The notes: generated by a model not told the origin, from the letters alone. A stretch of 64,000 nucleotides of DNA from Hyphomicrobiales bacterium (GCA_028869185.1 JAGWTA010000004.1:111544-175543); one strand, 5' to 3'; numbered from the stretch's first letter, positions 9,862 through 19,262 are shown. Program-made: numbers and translations.

Positions 9862-10341
9862 ATGGATGCACTCCGTTAGTGCCGCGGGCGCAGCTTTTAG
9901 TTTGAAAAAAAGGCGGGAATGTGTGTCAATATTTGAAATAATCGTAAGTAGAGGTTACTTTTTGCGCGAACGAATCTATTACATGACAATTTTGTAATGA
10001 AGTAAGCTTCGTTATGCGCTCAATGGCGCAAGATTGCCTGAAACTGACCAAACAGGGGGCCGCCGGCGCGTCAACGCGCGGCGCGTGGAGTGCGTTTCCC
10101 TGACTTTCTTGGATTAGGCGCGGGGAGGTGAGGGCTTCGCCCATCAGCGCTCCGAAACAGAGCGCCTGCGCCATCGCCGTTTGCGCCATGAGCGGGCTGT
10201 GGCGGCGGCTGGCTCCCCTTCGTCACTCGATATCGAACCATGTGCCTTGCGCCGAGCGCTGATTTCCGGCGCATTTTGGAGAATGTTTGCGAGCTTGGCC
10301 TTGCGGCATAAGCGCCTCATCTGAGAGTGTTTAGATATCAG
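9862..10341. other. Intergenic region containing the probable left junction of the integrative element
   Basis: About 480 bases without a convincing gene. The stretch around 9900-10020 is clearly AT-richer than its surroundings. Two short leftward frames here have no recognisable homology, codon pattern or ribosome binding site. No tRNA gene is present, in keeping with a serine rather than tyrosine recombinase. The exact left attachment site cannot be placed from one sequence. Confidence 0.5.
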
Positions 10342-10370
10342 TTGACATTCGCGCGCGAATCGAGTGTAAA
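10342..10370 (+). promoter_or_regulatory. Strong sigma-70 type promoter with internal operator for the XRE gene
   Basis: TTGACA (10342-10347), a 17-bp spacer and TGTAAA (10365-10370). The perfect 14-bp palindrome ATTCGCGCGCGAAT (10347-10360) sits between the two boxes, the expected place for a repressor to block polymerase. The XRE product encoded 34 bp downstream is the natural candidate. Confidence 0.7.
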
Positions 10371-10403
10371 GTGCCTCATAAACAGGTAACGGGAGAGACC
10401 GGC

Positions 10404-10751
10404 ATGTCAGGGGAGAAGTTCGGCGCGTTCATCCGGGCGCGGCGTGAGGCCAAGGAGATCGGCTTGCGCGAGATGGCGAAAATGATCGGCGTGAGCCCGA
10501 CCTACGTTTCGAAGGTCGAGCGCGACGAGTTCCCGCCGCCTGCCGAAGACAAGATTCGCCTGATTGCCGGGGTGATCGGTTGCGACGTTGACGAACTTCT
10601 GGCGCGGGCGGGCAAGGTCGCCTCGGACTTGTCTGACATCATCAAGCGCAACCCGGTCGAAGTCGCAGCGCTGCTGCGGACGACCAAGGGCCTTTCGGCG
10701 GATGAACTCGCCCGGCTGGCCCGCGAGGCGCAGAAGACAAAGGACAAGTGA
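10404..10751 (+). CDS. XRE-family transcriptional regulator
   Basis: 115-residue DNA-binding protein with an N-terminal Cro/C1-type helix-turn-helix (about residues 6-60; GLREMAKMIGVSPTYVSKVE) and a short helical C-terminal tail for dimerisation. I place the start at the ATG at 10404, after GGGAGAGACC. The GTG at 10371 would lie on the transcription start of the promoter at 10342-10370. Its neighbour is an ImmA/IrrE-type protease, the classic repressor/anti-repressor pairing of integrative elements, so it probably keeps the element quiescent. Confidence 0.85.
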   Translation: MSGEKFGAFIRARREAKEIGLREMAKMIGVSPTYVSKVERDEFPPPAEDKIRLIAGVIGCDVDELLARAGKVASDLSDIIKRNPVEVAALLRTTKGLSADELARLAREAQKTKDK

Positions 10752-10803
10752 ACGCCTGAACAGCGGTTGGTTTTGAAGCAATGCAGATAAGGATGAAAGC
10801 ACG

Positions 10804-11580
10804 ATGGGATTGAAAGTTCCCTTTATGTCGGATGAGGCGATCGAAAGGGACGCGGAAGCGCTTCTTGCCGACTACGCGCGGGAACGCGGGGTGCCGATCG
10901 AAGCACCGATCCCGATTGAAGACATCATCGAGAAGCACTTGAAGATCGGCGTCGAGTTCGACGATACGCACCGGCTGTTCGGCGTGCCACGTTCCGGCAT
11001 CGGCTTCGATCCCGATATTCTCGGCGCAATCTTCTTCGATCAGAAACGCATCGTGATCGACGAAAGCCTCGATCCCGAAACCAATCCCGCCAAGGAAGGG
11101 CGCTATCGCTTCACTCTCGCCCACGAAGGCGGCGGGCACTGGCGCTTGCATCGCCATCTGTTCGGCAAAGACCCGGCGCAGACATCGCTTCTTGAACCGA
11201 ATGCCGCGCCGAGCGTCGTTTGCCGAACCAGTCAGGCAAAGGAGCGGATCGAGTTTCAGGCCGATCTGTATGCTTCCTGCCTGCTAATGCCGCGCAAACT
11301 GGTGTTCGCCGCCTGGGATGAGGCGTTCCCCGACCGCAAGCAGCGGGTGCTTCAGCCTGCGACGCCGATCGACCATCCCTTCGTCGAAATCGCCCGCTTC
11401 GAGTGCCGCATTCCCGGTGCCGAGTTCACGGAAACCGACGATCAGGCTTTGGACAGTTTCGCCAAGCCGTTCGCCGAGAAGTTTCTCGTTTCGCCGATCG
11501 CCATGCGCATTCGCCTCGAAAGGCTCGGGCTCCTGCACCGGATGGTGCCATTGCAGCGCCTACTCACCGACCGCACGTAA
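10804..11580 (+). CDS. ImmA/IrrE-family metallo-endopeptidase (DUF955)
   Basis: 258-residue protein with the DUF955 zinc-protease core. The motif around residue 103 reads LAHEGGGHWRLHRH. In ICEBs1-like systems such proteases cleave the element repressor after DNA damage, so the XRE protein 52 bp upstream is the likely substrate. Compared with the usual HEXXH (HELGHWxLH), the motif here is HEGGGH, with one extra residue. The fold around it (IVIDESLDP before, QADLYASCLLMP after) is intact, so I call it functional but variant. Confidence 0.85.
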   Translation: MGLKVPFMSDEAIERDAEALLADYARERGVPIEAPIPIEDIIEKHLKIGVEFDDTHRLFGVPRSGIGFDPDILGAIFFDQKRIVIDESLDPETNPAKEGRYRFTLAHEGGGHWRLHRHLFGKDPAQTSLLEPNAAPSVVCRTSQAKERIEFQADLYASCLLMPRKLVFAAWDEAFPDRKQRVLQPATPIDHPFVEIARFECRIPGAEFTETDDQALDSFAKPFAEKFLVSPIAMRIRLERLGLLHRMVPLQRLLTDRT

Positions 11581-11606
11581 ACCCCTTTTTTTGAGGAGAT
11601 CGTCAA

Positions 11607-11876
11607 GTGTCAACTGAACGAAGGCAAACCTCGAAACAGGAGCGGGAGCCCACCGCTTTCGAGACGCGCGACTTCTATCTCGCCTGCTTCCTGCGCTGCT
11701 CGGGCTACGAACTTCAGGGGCTTCGCTCGGAAGGGCCGCGCAAGGTCTTCGTGTTTCGGGATCGCGCCTCGCGGCGCGATGACGTGATGGCCTTCTACGG
11801 CGACGCGACCAGCGTTCGCCCTTTGGCTTTCGCCGCCACCATCAAGGACATGAAAGGACTGCTCCACAATGGCTGA
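11607..11876 (+). CDS. DUF5659-like small protein
   Basis: 89 residues. The core (TRDFYLACFLRCSGYELQGL, then a basic VFVFRD strand, then an alpha-helical end) resembles DUF5659, a small family common in mobile elements. The start is GTG at 11607, 8 bases after GAGGAG. It overlaps the next gene by 8 bp, indicating translational coupling. Function unknown. Confidence 0.65.
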   Translation: MSTERRQTSKQEREPTAFETRDFYLACFLRCSGYELQGLRSEGPRKVFVFRDRASRRDDVMAFYGDATSVRPLAFAATIKDMKGLLHNG

Positions 11877-12093
11877 ACCGCAAGACAAACCGCCATTCCA
11901 GCGCGCCAAGAGCGGGCAGGTCCGCGAAGCCCTCGACCGGCTCGAAGGGCTTGTCGTCGATGGCCTGAAGCACGGCTTCTTCGATTACTCGATCGCCTGC
12001 GAAGTCACCAACGGCGGCAAGCGGCAACTCGTGATCCGCGCTGGCAAAAGCCACAAGTTCACGATCCTCGAACATGAGGTGCCGCTGCTGTAG
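11869..12093 (+). CDS. Hypothetical protein (74 aa)
   Basis: Soluble 74-residue protein, mixed charge, starting MAEPQDKPPFQRAKSGQVRE. It has a helix near residues 18-35 followed by a beta-hairpin-like end (KRQLVIRAGKSHKFTILEHE). It is coupled by overlap to the DUF5659-like gene. No family recognised; the size suits a small regulatory or inhibitor protein. Confidence 0.6.
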   Translation: MAEPQDKPPFQRAKSGQVREALDRLEGLVVDGLKHGFFDYSIACEVTNGGKRQLVIRAGKSHKFTILEHEVPLL

Positions 12094-12224
12094 CGACGCC
12101 AAGCGGCGATCCCTGAGACGGGGACGTCAGACGATGCAAATCTCTTTGGGCACAACGTCATCGGTGGGAATCCGAGACCGGAGGCCAGGAGCACGGAGCG
12201 GCGGAACCGCCCGTGAGGCTTTCG

Positions 12225-12467
12225 ATGAAACGTCTCGACGCTGCCAACGACAATGATCTGAAGCGCCAGATCGCCCGCACCCGCGACATCTGGCAACCGC
12301 GCATGGGCCGCGACCTCAACGACGAGGACGCGCGGCAAATCCTTCATTCCGTCACCGGCTTCTTCGGCGTCCTGGCCGAATGGCGACGCGCCGAATTGCT
12401 CGCCGCCGCGAATGATTGCGCCGCGCCGGTCGAACCGAACGATGGCGAGGTGCGCCATGACCGCTGA
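12225..12467 (+). CDS. Hypothetical protein (80 aa) preceding primase
   Basis: 80-residue, charged, helical protein (MKRLDAANDNDLKRQIARTR). The ATG at 12225 is preceded by GTGAGG; a GTG at 12213 in the same frame is less likely. It overlaps the primase gene by 11 bp, so it is probably translated with the replication module. No domain recognised. Confidence 0.6.
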   Translation: MKRLDAANDNDLKRQIARTRDIWQPRMGRDLNDEDARQILHSVTGFFGVLAEWRRAELLAAANDCAAPVEPNDGEVRHDR

Positions 12468-13353
12468 AGCCATCGCCAAGGCCCTTGGAGGGCACCGGGC
12501 GGGCGCAACATGGATGGCGCGCTGCCCGGCCCATGACGATTCAAGCCCGAGCCTTGCGATCAGCGCGGGATCGAACGGCAAAGTGCTGGTGCGCTGCCAT
12601 GCCGGTTGCGACCAGCGCGACGTGATCGCCGCCCTCATCGAGCGCGGCTTGTGGGACGCGACCGGCAAATGCCCTGGCGGCATTGCCCGAAAGCACCGGA
12701 AGGCCCTTGAGCGCGAACCCGATCCTGATACCAAAGCGCGCACCAAGGTGGCGCTTGCCATCTGGCGGGCGTCGCAAGACATTGCGGGCTCGCTCGGCGA
12801 AACCTATTTGCGATCGCGCGGGCTCGCGCTTTCGTCGCGCCCGAGTTTGCGTTTCCATCCTGGCCTGAAGCACGCGTCGGGCGGCGTCTGGCCTGCCATG
12901 GTGGCGCTGGTGGTGCATGGTGAGACCGGCGAAGCCCTTGCCGTTCATCGCACTTTTCTTGCCCGCAACGGTCACGGAAAAGCGCCGGTCGATCCGCCGA
13001 AGATGATGCTCGGGCCTTGTCGCGGCGGCGTGGTTCGCCTGGGCGAACCCGGCGACGTGCTGATGGTCGGCGAAGGGATCGAGACTTGTCTTGCCGCCAT
13101 GCAAGCCAGCGGCAGACCGGCATGGGCGGCGCTTTCTACCTCGGGCCTTCGCTCGCTCGATCTGCCACGCGACGTTGGCGACGTGATCGTGCTCGCCGAT
13201 GGTGATGCGCCAGGCGAAGCGGCGGCGCAGCACTGCGCCCGGCGATTGCAACGCGAAGGGCGAAGCGTTCGGATCGCCCGCCCGCCAAGCGGCATGGATT
13301 TCAACGATCTGCTCAAGGCCCGCAACCTCGCTTCATCGGAGGGCGCGCAATGA
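12457..13353 (+). CDS. Toprim-domain primase with CHC2-like zinc motif
   Basis: 298-residue protein. The N-terminus has a CPAH...CHAGC zinc-binding pattern (about residues 24-52) like the CHC2 finger of DnaG-type primases. The middle is a linker, and the C-terminal half is a Toprim domain with the acidic VGEGIETCL motif (about residue 204) and VLADGDAPG (about 245). It would synthesise primers for replication of the excised element. The ATG at 12457 follows GGCGAGG, and the 3' end overlaps the helicase/ATPase gene by 4 bp (ATGA). Confidence 0.85.
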   Translation: MTAEAIAKALGGHRAGATWMARCPAHDDSSPSLAISAGSNGKVLVRCHAGCDQRDVIAALIERGLWDATGKCPGGIARKHRKALEREPDPDTKARTKVALAIWRASQDIAGSLGETYLRSRGLALSSRPSLRFHPGLKHASGGVWPAMVALVVHGETGEALAVHRTFLARNGHGKAPVDPPKMMLGPCRGGVVRLGEPGDVLMVGEGIETCLAAMQASGRPAWAALSTSGLRSLDLPRDVGDVIVLADGDAPGEAAAQHCARRLQREGRSVRIARPPSGMDFNDLLKARNLASSEGAQ

Positions 13354-15305
13354 GCACCGAATCCATGCCTGAACCGGAAAGCCTGATCCTCGATGCCATC
13401 GAGGCTGCCGAGGCGATCCCCGATCCGCTGGTCGGGATCGTCGAGCAGACCGCAACCAATCCGGGCGCGCCCTTCATGCCGGAAGCCCTGGAAGCGCTCG
13501 CGGCGCTTAAGCAGGACAACCGCGCCGCTTTCGAGGCGCTGCGCTCGCAACTCAAGAAGGCCGGGTGCCGGGTGACGGCGCTCGATGACGCCATCGCCGA
13601 GGAGAACGGCGATCAAGGCGGGCGCGGGCCGACGCAAGCCGACATCCTGATCGACCTCGCCCAATCCGTCGCCCTGTTCCACGCACCGGATGGCAGCGGC
13701 TATGCCGACCTCGACATCAACGGCCATCGCGAAACCTGGCCGATCCGCGCCAAGGGCTTTCGGCGCTGGCTGGCGCGGCGTTTCTTCGAGGAGACGGGCG
13801 GCGCTCCAAGTTCGGAAGCGCTGCAATCGGCGCTGAACGTCATCGAGGCCAAGGCGCATTTCGATGCGCCCGAACGGCAGGTGCATATCCGCGTCGGGGG
13901 GCGCGACGGGCGGCTCTATCTCGACCTCGGCGACGAGGCATGGCGCGCCATCGAGATCGACGCCACCGGCTGGCGCATCGTTGACAATCCGCCTGTTCGT
14001 TTCCGGCGTGCATCCGGCATGAAGGCGATGCCGATTCCGTTGAGCGGCGGCTCGATCGAAACCTTGCGCTCATTCCTCAATGTGCAGACCGACGCCGATT
14101 TCGTGCTGGTGGTCGCCTGGGCGCTGGCGTGCCTTCGCAATCGCGGTCCCTATCCGGTGATCGTTCTGTCGGGCGAGCAGGGTTCGGCGAAATCGACCTT
14201 CTCGGCGATCCTGCGGGCGCTGCTTGATCCGAACACCGCGCCATTGCGGGCCTTGCCGCGCGAGGATCGCGATCTGTTCATCGCCGCCAGCAACGGCCAT
14301 GTGCTGGCCTTCGACAACGTGTCGGGCCTTCCCGCCTGGATATCGGACACGCTTTGCCGCCTCGCCACGGGCGGCGGATTCGCGGTGCGCCAACTCTATT
14401 CCGATCAGGATGAAGTTCTGTTCGACGCCGCGCGCCCGGTGATCCTCAACGGGATCGAGGACATCGTCACAAGGCCCGATCTGGCCGATCGCGCCGTGTT
14501 CCTCACGCTGGAACCGATCCCCGAGGAGCGCCGCCGCCCGGAGCAGGACTTGTGGGCGGCGTTTGAGGCCGAACGTCCGCGCCTCCTCGGCGTTTTGCTC
14601 GACGCGGTGGCGAAGGGCCTCGCTGAATTGCCGCGCACGAAGCTCGACAAGTTGCCGCGCATGGCGGACTTCGCCTTGTGGGCGACGGCTTGCGAAACCG
14701 CGCTCTGGCCTTCGGGCACGTTCTGGTCGGCCTATTGCGGCAACCGCGACGAGGCGGTGGATGGCGTGATCGACGCCGATCCGATCGCCGCTGCCGTGCG
14801 GGCCTTGATGCAAGCGCGGACGGAGTGGACGGGAACCGCCTCAGACCTTCTGGGTGCCCTTGCCGAAATGGCGGGCGAGCGTGTCGCCAAGTCGAAGACA
14901 TGGCCCGATAGCCCTCGGGCGCTGGCGGGCCGCTTGCGCCGGGCGGCGACTTTCCTGCGCAAGGTCGGCATCGACATCGGCTTCGAGCGCGAAGGGCGGG
15001 CTCGGACACGGATAATCCGCATCACCACGATCGGGCAACCTGCCGTGCCAGAAAGCCAGGGGCCAAGACCGTCCGCATCGTCCGCGCCGTCCGCCGAACC
15101 GAGTAAGCCCAATATCCGCAACGGCTTCGCAAGCCGAGACCTGCGGACGGTCGGCGATCCAGCGGACGGTTCAAGGGGCGAAACCGCTGCAACCATCCGC
15201 GCCAACCCTTTGAAATCCAACACTGAGACCGATGCGGACGGTGCGGACGATATTCACCCGCCCCAATCCGCGCCGGAAAAAACGGGATGGAGGGCGCGGC
15301 TATGA
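13350..15305 (+). CDS. Replicative helicase-like ATPase
   Basis: 651-residue protein translated from an ATGA overlap with the primase. The central region has a Walker A motif (LSGEQGSAKSTF, about residues 274-285) and a Walker B-like LAFDNVSGLP (about residue 320), matching the D5/DUF927-type ATPases that pair with primases in plasmids and satellites. The C-terminal about 100 residues are Pro/Ser/Ala-rich and probably disordered. With the preceding primase it forms the self-replication module. Confidence 0.75.
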   Translation: MSTESMPEPESLILDAIEAAEAIPDPLVGIVEQTATNPGAPFMPEALEALAALKQDNRAAFEALRSQLKKAGCRVTALDDAIAEENGDQGGRGPTQADILIDLAQSVALFHAPDGSGYADLDINGHRETWPIRAKGFRRWLARRFFEETGGAPSSEALQSALNVIEAKAHFDAPERQVHIRVGGRDGRLYLDLGDEAWRAIEIDATGWRIVDNPPVRFRRASGMKAMPIPLSGGSIETLRSFLNVQTDADFVLVVAWALACLRNRGPYPVIVLSGEQGSAKSTFSAILRALLDPNTAPLRALPREDRDLFIAASNGHVLAFDNVSGLPAWISDTLCRLATGGGFAVRQLYSDQDEVLFDAARPVILNGIEDIVTRPDLADRAVFLTLEPIPEERRRPEQDLWAAFEAERPRLLGVLLDAVAKGLAELPRTKLDKLPRMADFALWATACETALWPSGTFWSAYCGNRDEAVDGVIDADPIAAAVRALMQARTEWTGTASDLLGALAEMAGERVAKSKTWPDSPRALAGRLRRAATFLRKVGIDIGFEREGRARTRIIRITTIGQPAVPESQGPRPSASSAPSAEPSKPNIRNGFASRDLRTVGDPADGSRGETAATIRANPLKSNTETDADGADDIHPPQSAPEKTGWRARL

Positions 15306-15817
15306 GCGCCGTTCATGCCCTGAAGCTCGCACGGGCGGCTGGCGTTCGGATCGGGATCGACGGCGATGCCCTCACGCTTGATGCCGAGGTCGCGCCGCCG
15401 TCCGCCGTGCTGGACCTTCTCGCGTTATACAAGGCGCAGGTGATCGCGCTGCTGCGCCCTGGCTGCGACGGCTGGTCGGGCGAGGACTGGCGCGCCTACT
15501 TCGATGAACGGGCGGGCATTGCCGAGTTCGACGGAGGCTTGCCACGCGATCAGGCCGAGGCCCGCGCCTTCGCCTGTTGCGTCGCCGAATGGCTCAACCG
15601 CAACCCGGTGCGCTCGCCGCCCGGTCGCTGCCATGGCTGCGGCGAAGCCGAACACGGTCATGACCCGCTGCTTCCCTTCGGTACGGAACCGACCGGCCAT
15701 GCCTGGCTGCATTCGCGGTGCTGGCCCGCCTGGCCCGCCTGGAACGCCTGCCGGAAGGCTGACGCTATCGCCGCCCTTTCAACCTTCGAGATTGACGAAA
15801 CGAGGACTTCGCCATGA
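15302..15817 (+). CDS. TubC-N-like / zinc-finger hypothetical protein
   Basis: 171 residues. The first 55 (LKLARAAGVRIGIDGDALTL...LDLLALYKAQVIALL) resemble the small TubC N-terminal docking fold that recurs in proteins beside mobile-element primases. The C-terminal half has CHGCGEAEHGH...HSRCW, a plausible zinc site. The ATG at 15302 overlaps the preceding gene by 4 bp. Role unknown; co-transcription suggests an accessory to replication. Confidence 0.6.
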   Translation: MSAVHALKLARAAGVRIGIDGDALTLDAEVAPPSAVLDLLALYKAQVIALLRPGCDGWSGEDWRAYFDERAGIAEFDGGLPRDQAEARAFACCVAEWLNRNPVRSPPGRCHGCGEAEHGHDPLLPFGTEPTGHAWLHSRCWPAWPAWNACRKADAIAALSTFEIDETRTSP

Positions 15818-16503
15818 CAGCCAAGAAACCCGCCAACACGCCGACTACCGTGGTTGCCGACGATCCCGACGATCGCAAGGGGCGGCTAAAAAGCATTGGC
15901 GGATCGCAGTCGGATCACTGGAACAACACGCTCGCCAATCAGGCGGTGCAAGCCTTGTGGATGAAGAACTCAAGCGCCGAGGAACGCGACAAGCAACTAA
16001 GCGCGACCGTCGCGGCGCTGATGGGCATCGCGCCCAAGGACGAACTCGAAGGCATGATGGCCGCGCAACTGGTCGCTGCCCACAACGCCGCGATGGAATG
16101 CTACCGGCGCGCCATGATCGGCGAACAATCCTTCGAGGGGCGGCGCGAGAACCTCACCCAAGCCAACAAGCTTTCCCGCACCTATGCGGCGCTGGTCGAA
16201 GCCCTCAACCGCCATCGCGGCAAGGGCCAGCAGAAAGTCACCGTCGAACACGTGCACGTCCATGCGGGCGGGCAAGCGGTGGTCGGCATGGTCGCCGCAC
16301 CCGGCCAGCCGGGGGGTGGGGACGCCAACGAAATCAAGGAACAACCCCATGCAAAGCAAACCGCCCGACAAATTACCAATGCACCTGAGCCCACGATGCC
16401 ATGCCCGGACCCGCAACGGGACGCCCTGCCAATCCCCCGCGATGGCGAACGGGCGCTGCCGGATGCACGGTGGCAAGGCCAAGGGCGCGCCGAAGGGCAA
16501 TAG
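15814..16503 (+). CDS. Hypothetical protein of the mobile-element core
   Basis: 229-residue protein. Residues 20-150 are helical and well formed (SIGGSQSDHWNNTLANQAVQ, then a conserved-looking VEHVHVHAGGQAVVG at about 144-158). The last 50 residues are Pro/Arg-rich, low in structure, and overlap the next gene by 155 bp in another frame, so this tail is probably under weak selection. It starts at an ATGA overlap with the gene before. No assigned function. Confidence 0.6.
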   Translation: MTAKKPANTPTTVVADDPDDRKGRLKSIGGSQSDHWNNTLANQAVQALWMKNSSAEERDKQLSATVAALMGIAPKDELEGMMAAQLVAAHNAAMECYRRAMIGEQSFEGRRENLTQANKLSRTYAALVEALNRHRGKGQQKVTVEHVHVHAGGQAVVGMVAAPGQPGGGDANEIKEQPHAKQTARQITNAPEPTMPCPDPQRDALPIPRDGERALPDARWQGQGRAEGQ

Positions 16504-16618
16504 CCACGCCTTCAAGCATGGCCGATACACCGCCGAACACATCGCGGAACGCCGCAACTTCGCGGACCTGTTGCGCGAGATGAAGGGCTTCATCGACGAA
16601 CTGGACGGCAAGCAGTGA
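16349..16618 (+). CDS. HGGxSTG-type small zinc protein
   Basis: 89 residues with the pattern CHARTRNGTPC...GRCRMHGG (about residues 13-40) followed by GNSHAFKHGRYT, the signature of the HGGxSTG-type proteins often found in phages and islands. The usual STG is replaced here by KAKGA. Three Cys and one His probably bind a metal. The ATG at 16349 lies inside the preceding gene, a 155-bp overlap in another frame. Function unknown. Confidence 0.65.
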   Translation: MQSKPPDKLPMHLSPRCHARTRNGTPCQSPAMANGRCRMHGGKAKGAPKGNSHAFKHGRYTAEHIAERRNFADLLREMKGFIDELDGKQ

Positions 16619-16716
16619 TGCGTCACGGCTTCCGACATGAGGCCCGCGCGGCTAGGTTCTTCCTGGCGCTTGGCGTATGCGGGCGGCGGAAGCGCGGGCT
16701 TTCGCCAGCGGCAGAC

Positions 16717-16753
16717 GTGCGAACCCGGTTCGCACCTGGGTTCGCGGGTTCGC
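16717..16753. promoter_or_regulatory. Inverted and direct GGTTCGC repeats upstream of hsdR
   Basis: Perfect inverted repeat GTGCGAAC-CCG-GTTCGCAC (16717-16735), followed by two further direct copies of GGTTCGC (16739-16745, 16747-16753). The cluster ends 73 bp before the hsdR ATG and is a good candidate operator for timing restriction expression. No dedicated C protein is visible; the element's XRE protein could act here. Confidence 0.45.
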
Positions 16754-16826
16754 ACCCGGTGCAATCTGGCGGGAACCGTGGCAATACTGCTTTTTGTCTT
16801 AACAGTTGTAGGATTCGCCTTGCGCG

Positions 16827-19259
16827 ATGGATAAACGAAGCCTCACCGAACGCGATATCTGCACGAAGTTCATTCTGCCCGCCGTTAAGCGCGCGGGCTG
16901 GGACGAGATGTTGCAGGTGCGCGAGGAGGTCTATTTCACCAAGGGCCGGATCATCGTGCGCGGCAAGCTGGTGACGCGCGGCAAGGCCAAGAAGGCCGAC
17001 TTCGTTCTCTACTATAAGCCCAATATCCCGATCGCGCTGATCGAGGCGAAGGACAACAACCACTCGGTCGGCGACGGAATGCAGCAGGGCCTGGACTACG
17101 CCGCGACGCTGGATATCCCCTTCGTGTTCTCCTCGAACGGCGACGGCTTCGTGTTCCACGACCGCACCGGTCAGAGCGCCACGATCGAAACCAATCTTGG
17201 CCTCGACGCCTTTCCGTCGCCCGCCGATTTGTGGGCGCGCTATTGCGCCTGGAAGGGCCTCGATGCGCAAGCCGAACAGATCGTGCTTCAGGACTATTTC
17301 GACGACGGCAGCGGCAAGGCCCCACGCTATTATCAGGTGAACGCCGTCAACGCGGCAATCGAAGCCATCGCCAAAGGCCGCGACCGGGTTTTGCTGGTCA
17401 TGGCGACCGGCACCGGTAAGACCTACACCGCCTTTCAGATCATCTGGCGCTTGTGGAAAGCGGGCCGCAAGAAGCGCATCCTGTTCCTCGCCGATCGCAA
17501 CGTGCTGATCGACCAGACGATGGTGAACGATTTCCGCCCCTTCGGCGCGGCGATGGCGAAGCTATCGACCAACGCCAAGACGATCGAGCGGCAGGACGGC
17601 ACCACGGTTGACCTAACGCTGGCGCTCGACAACAAGCGTCGCATCGACACCGCCTTCGAAATCTATCTCGGGCTCTATCAGGCGATCACCGGGCCGGAAG
17701 ATCGGCAGAAGCTCTATCGAGAGTTCTCGCCCGGATTCTTCGATCTGATTGTGATCGACGAGTGCCATCGCGGCAGCGCCGCCGAGGATTCGGCCTGGCG
17801 CGAAATCCTCGAATATTTCTCCAGCGCCACGCAGATCGGCCTCACCGCCACGCCGAAGGAAACAGAATACGTCTCCAACACCGATTACTTCGGCGCGCCG
17901 GTTTTCACCTATTCGCTGAAGCAGGGCATCAGCGACGGCTTCCTCGCGCCCTACAAAGTCATCAAGGTTCATATCGACCGCGACGTGGAAGGCTATCGGC
18001 CCGAGAAGGGCCAGCGTGACCGCGACGGCGAGGAGGTCGAAGACCGCATCTACAACACCAAGGACTTCGACCGGACCCTTGTACTCGATGACCGCACGAA
18101 GCTCACGGCGAAGAAGGTCACCGAGTTCCTGAAGGAAAGCGGCGACCGCTTCCAGAAGGCCATCGTCTTCTGCGTTGATGAGGAACACGCGGCGCGGATG
18201 CGGCAGGCGCTCATCAACGAGAACGCCGATCTGGTCGCGGAAAACGCCCGCTACGTCATGCGCATCACCGGCAGCGACAAGGAAGGCCAGGATCAGCTTG
18301 GCAACTTCATCGACCCGGAATCGAAATATCCCGTTCTGGTCACGACCTCGCGGCTCCTTTCAACCGGCGTTGATGCGCAGACCTGCCGCCTGATCGCGCT
18401 CGACCGGCATGTGGGCTCGATGACCGAGTTCAAGCAGATCGTCGGGCGCGGCACCCGCGTTCACGAGGACACCAAGAAGTTCTATTTCACGCTGATCGAC
18501 TTTCGCGGCGCGACGGCGCACTTCGCCGACCCGGATTTCGACGGCGATCCGGTGCAGATTAACGAACCGGGCGAGGGCGATCCGATCACGCCGCCCGACG
18601 ATGCGCCACCGGGAGAAAACACGCCGCCCGCACCCGGCGGAGATGAAACCGTGGTGGATCAGCCGGGCTTGCCGTTCCCGCCCGGCGATCCTATCCGCAA
18701 GATTTATGTCGATGGCGTCGGCGCGCGGATCGTCGCCGAGCGCGTGGAATATCTCGACGCCAACGGCAAGCTGGTGACCGAGAGCTTGCGCGACTTTACC
18801 AAGACGGCGTTGAAAAAGCGCTTCGCCAGCCTCGACGATTTCCTCAAGCGCTGGAAAGCGACGGAACGCAAACAGGCGATCATCGAGGAACTGGAAGCCG
18901 AGGGTCTGGCGCTCGACGCCATCGCAGACGAACTCGGCAAGAACCTCGATCCGTTCGATCTGATCTGCCACGTCGCCTTCGACAAGAAGCCGCTCACCCG
19001 CCGCGAGCGGGCGGAGAACGTCAAGAAGCGCGACGTGTTCACGAAGTATGGGCCGCAAGCCCGCGCCGTGCTCGATGCGCTTCTGGAAAAGTATCGCGAC
19101 GAGGGCGTTCTCAATCTCGACGACACCAACGTGCTGCGCATCGCGCCTTTCAGCGGCATGGGAAGCGTCGTTCAACTCATCAAGGCGTTCGGCGGCAAGG
19201 AGGGCTTCGAGAAAGCCGTTCATGAATTGCAGGACGCGATCTATCAGGAAACCGCGTAA
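16827..19259 (+). CDS. hsdR: Type I restriction endonuclease, R subunit
   Basis: 810 residues. The N-terminus has the PD-(D/E)xK nuclease core ([20 protein letters not shown], Glu/Lys at about 73-75). Superfamily-2 helicase motifs follow: Walker A ATGTGKT near 193, DECH near 310, and LTATP after it. Then come a disordered Pro-rich linker (about 590-625) and a C-terminal helical part that docks on the methylase. Length and style fit the EcoAI-like (IB) class. It translocates DNA and cuts when sites are unmethylated. It lies 3 bp before hsdM. Confidence 0.95.
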   Translation: MDKRSLTERDICTKFILPAVKRAGWDEMLQVREEVYFTKGRIIVRGKLVTRGKAKKADFVLYYKPNIPIALIEAKDNNHSVGDGMQQGLDYAATLDIPFVFSSNGDGFVFHDRTGQSATIETNLGLDAFPSPADLWARYCAWKGLDAQAEQIVLQDYFDDGSGKAPRYYQVNAVNAAIEAIAKGRDRVLLVMATGTGKTYTAFQIIWRLWKAGRKKRILFLADRNVLIDQTMVNDFRPFGAAMAKLSTNAKTIERQDGTTVDLTLALDNKRRIDTAFEIYLGLYQAITGPEDRQKLYREFSPGFFDLIVIDECHRGSAAEDSAWREILEYFSSATQIGLTATPKETEYVSNTDYFGAPVFTYSLKQGISDGFLAPYKVIKVHIDRDVEGYRPEKGQRDRDGEEVEDRIYNTKDFDRTLVLDDRTKLTAKKVTEFLKESGDRFQKAIVFCVDEEHAARMRQALINENADLVAENARYVMRITGSDKEGQDQLGNFIDPESKYPVLVTTSRLLSTGVDAQTCRLIALDRHVGSMTEFKQIVGRGTRVHEDTKKFYFTLIDFRGATAHFADPDFDGDPVQINEPGEGDPITPPDDAPPGENTPPAPGGDETVVDQPGLPFPPGDPIRKIYVDGVGARIVAERVEYLDANGKLVTESLRDFTKTALKKRFASLDDFLKRWKATERKQAIIEELEAEGLALDAIADELGKNLDPFDLICHVAFDKKPLTRRERAENVKKRDVFTKYGPQARAVLDALLEKYRDEGVLNLDDTNVLRIAPFSGMGSVVQLIKAFGGKEGFEKAVHELQDAIYQETA

Positions 19260-19262
19260 GAA

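Noticed and set aside
9926..10274. Two leftward short frames in the gap before the island
   Set aside because: No RBS, no recognisable homology and mutual overlap; treated as intergenic.
10371..10403. GTG start for the XRE gene
   Set aside because: It lies directly after the -10 box, at or before the transcription start; ATG 10404 has a good RBS.
16637..16834. 65-codon frame with a hydrophobic C-terminus ending inside the hsdR start
   Set aside because: It passes through the repeat cluster, lacks an RBS, and the hydrophobic stretch may be chance; an interesting but unsupported leader.
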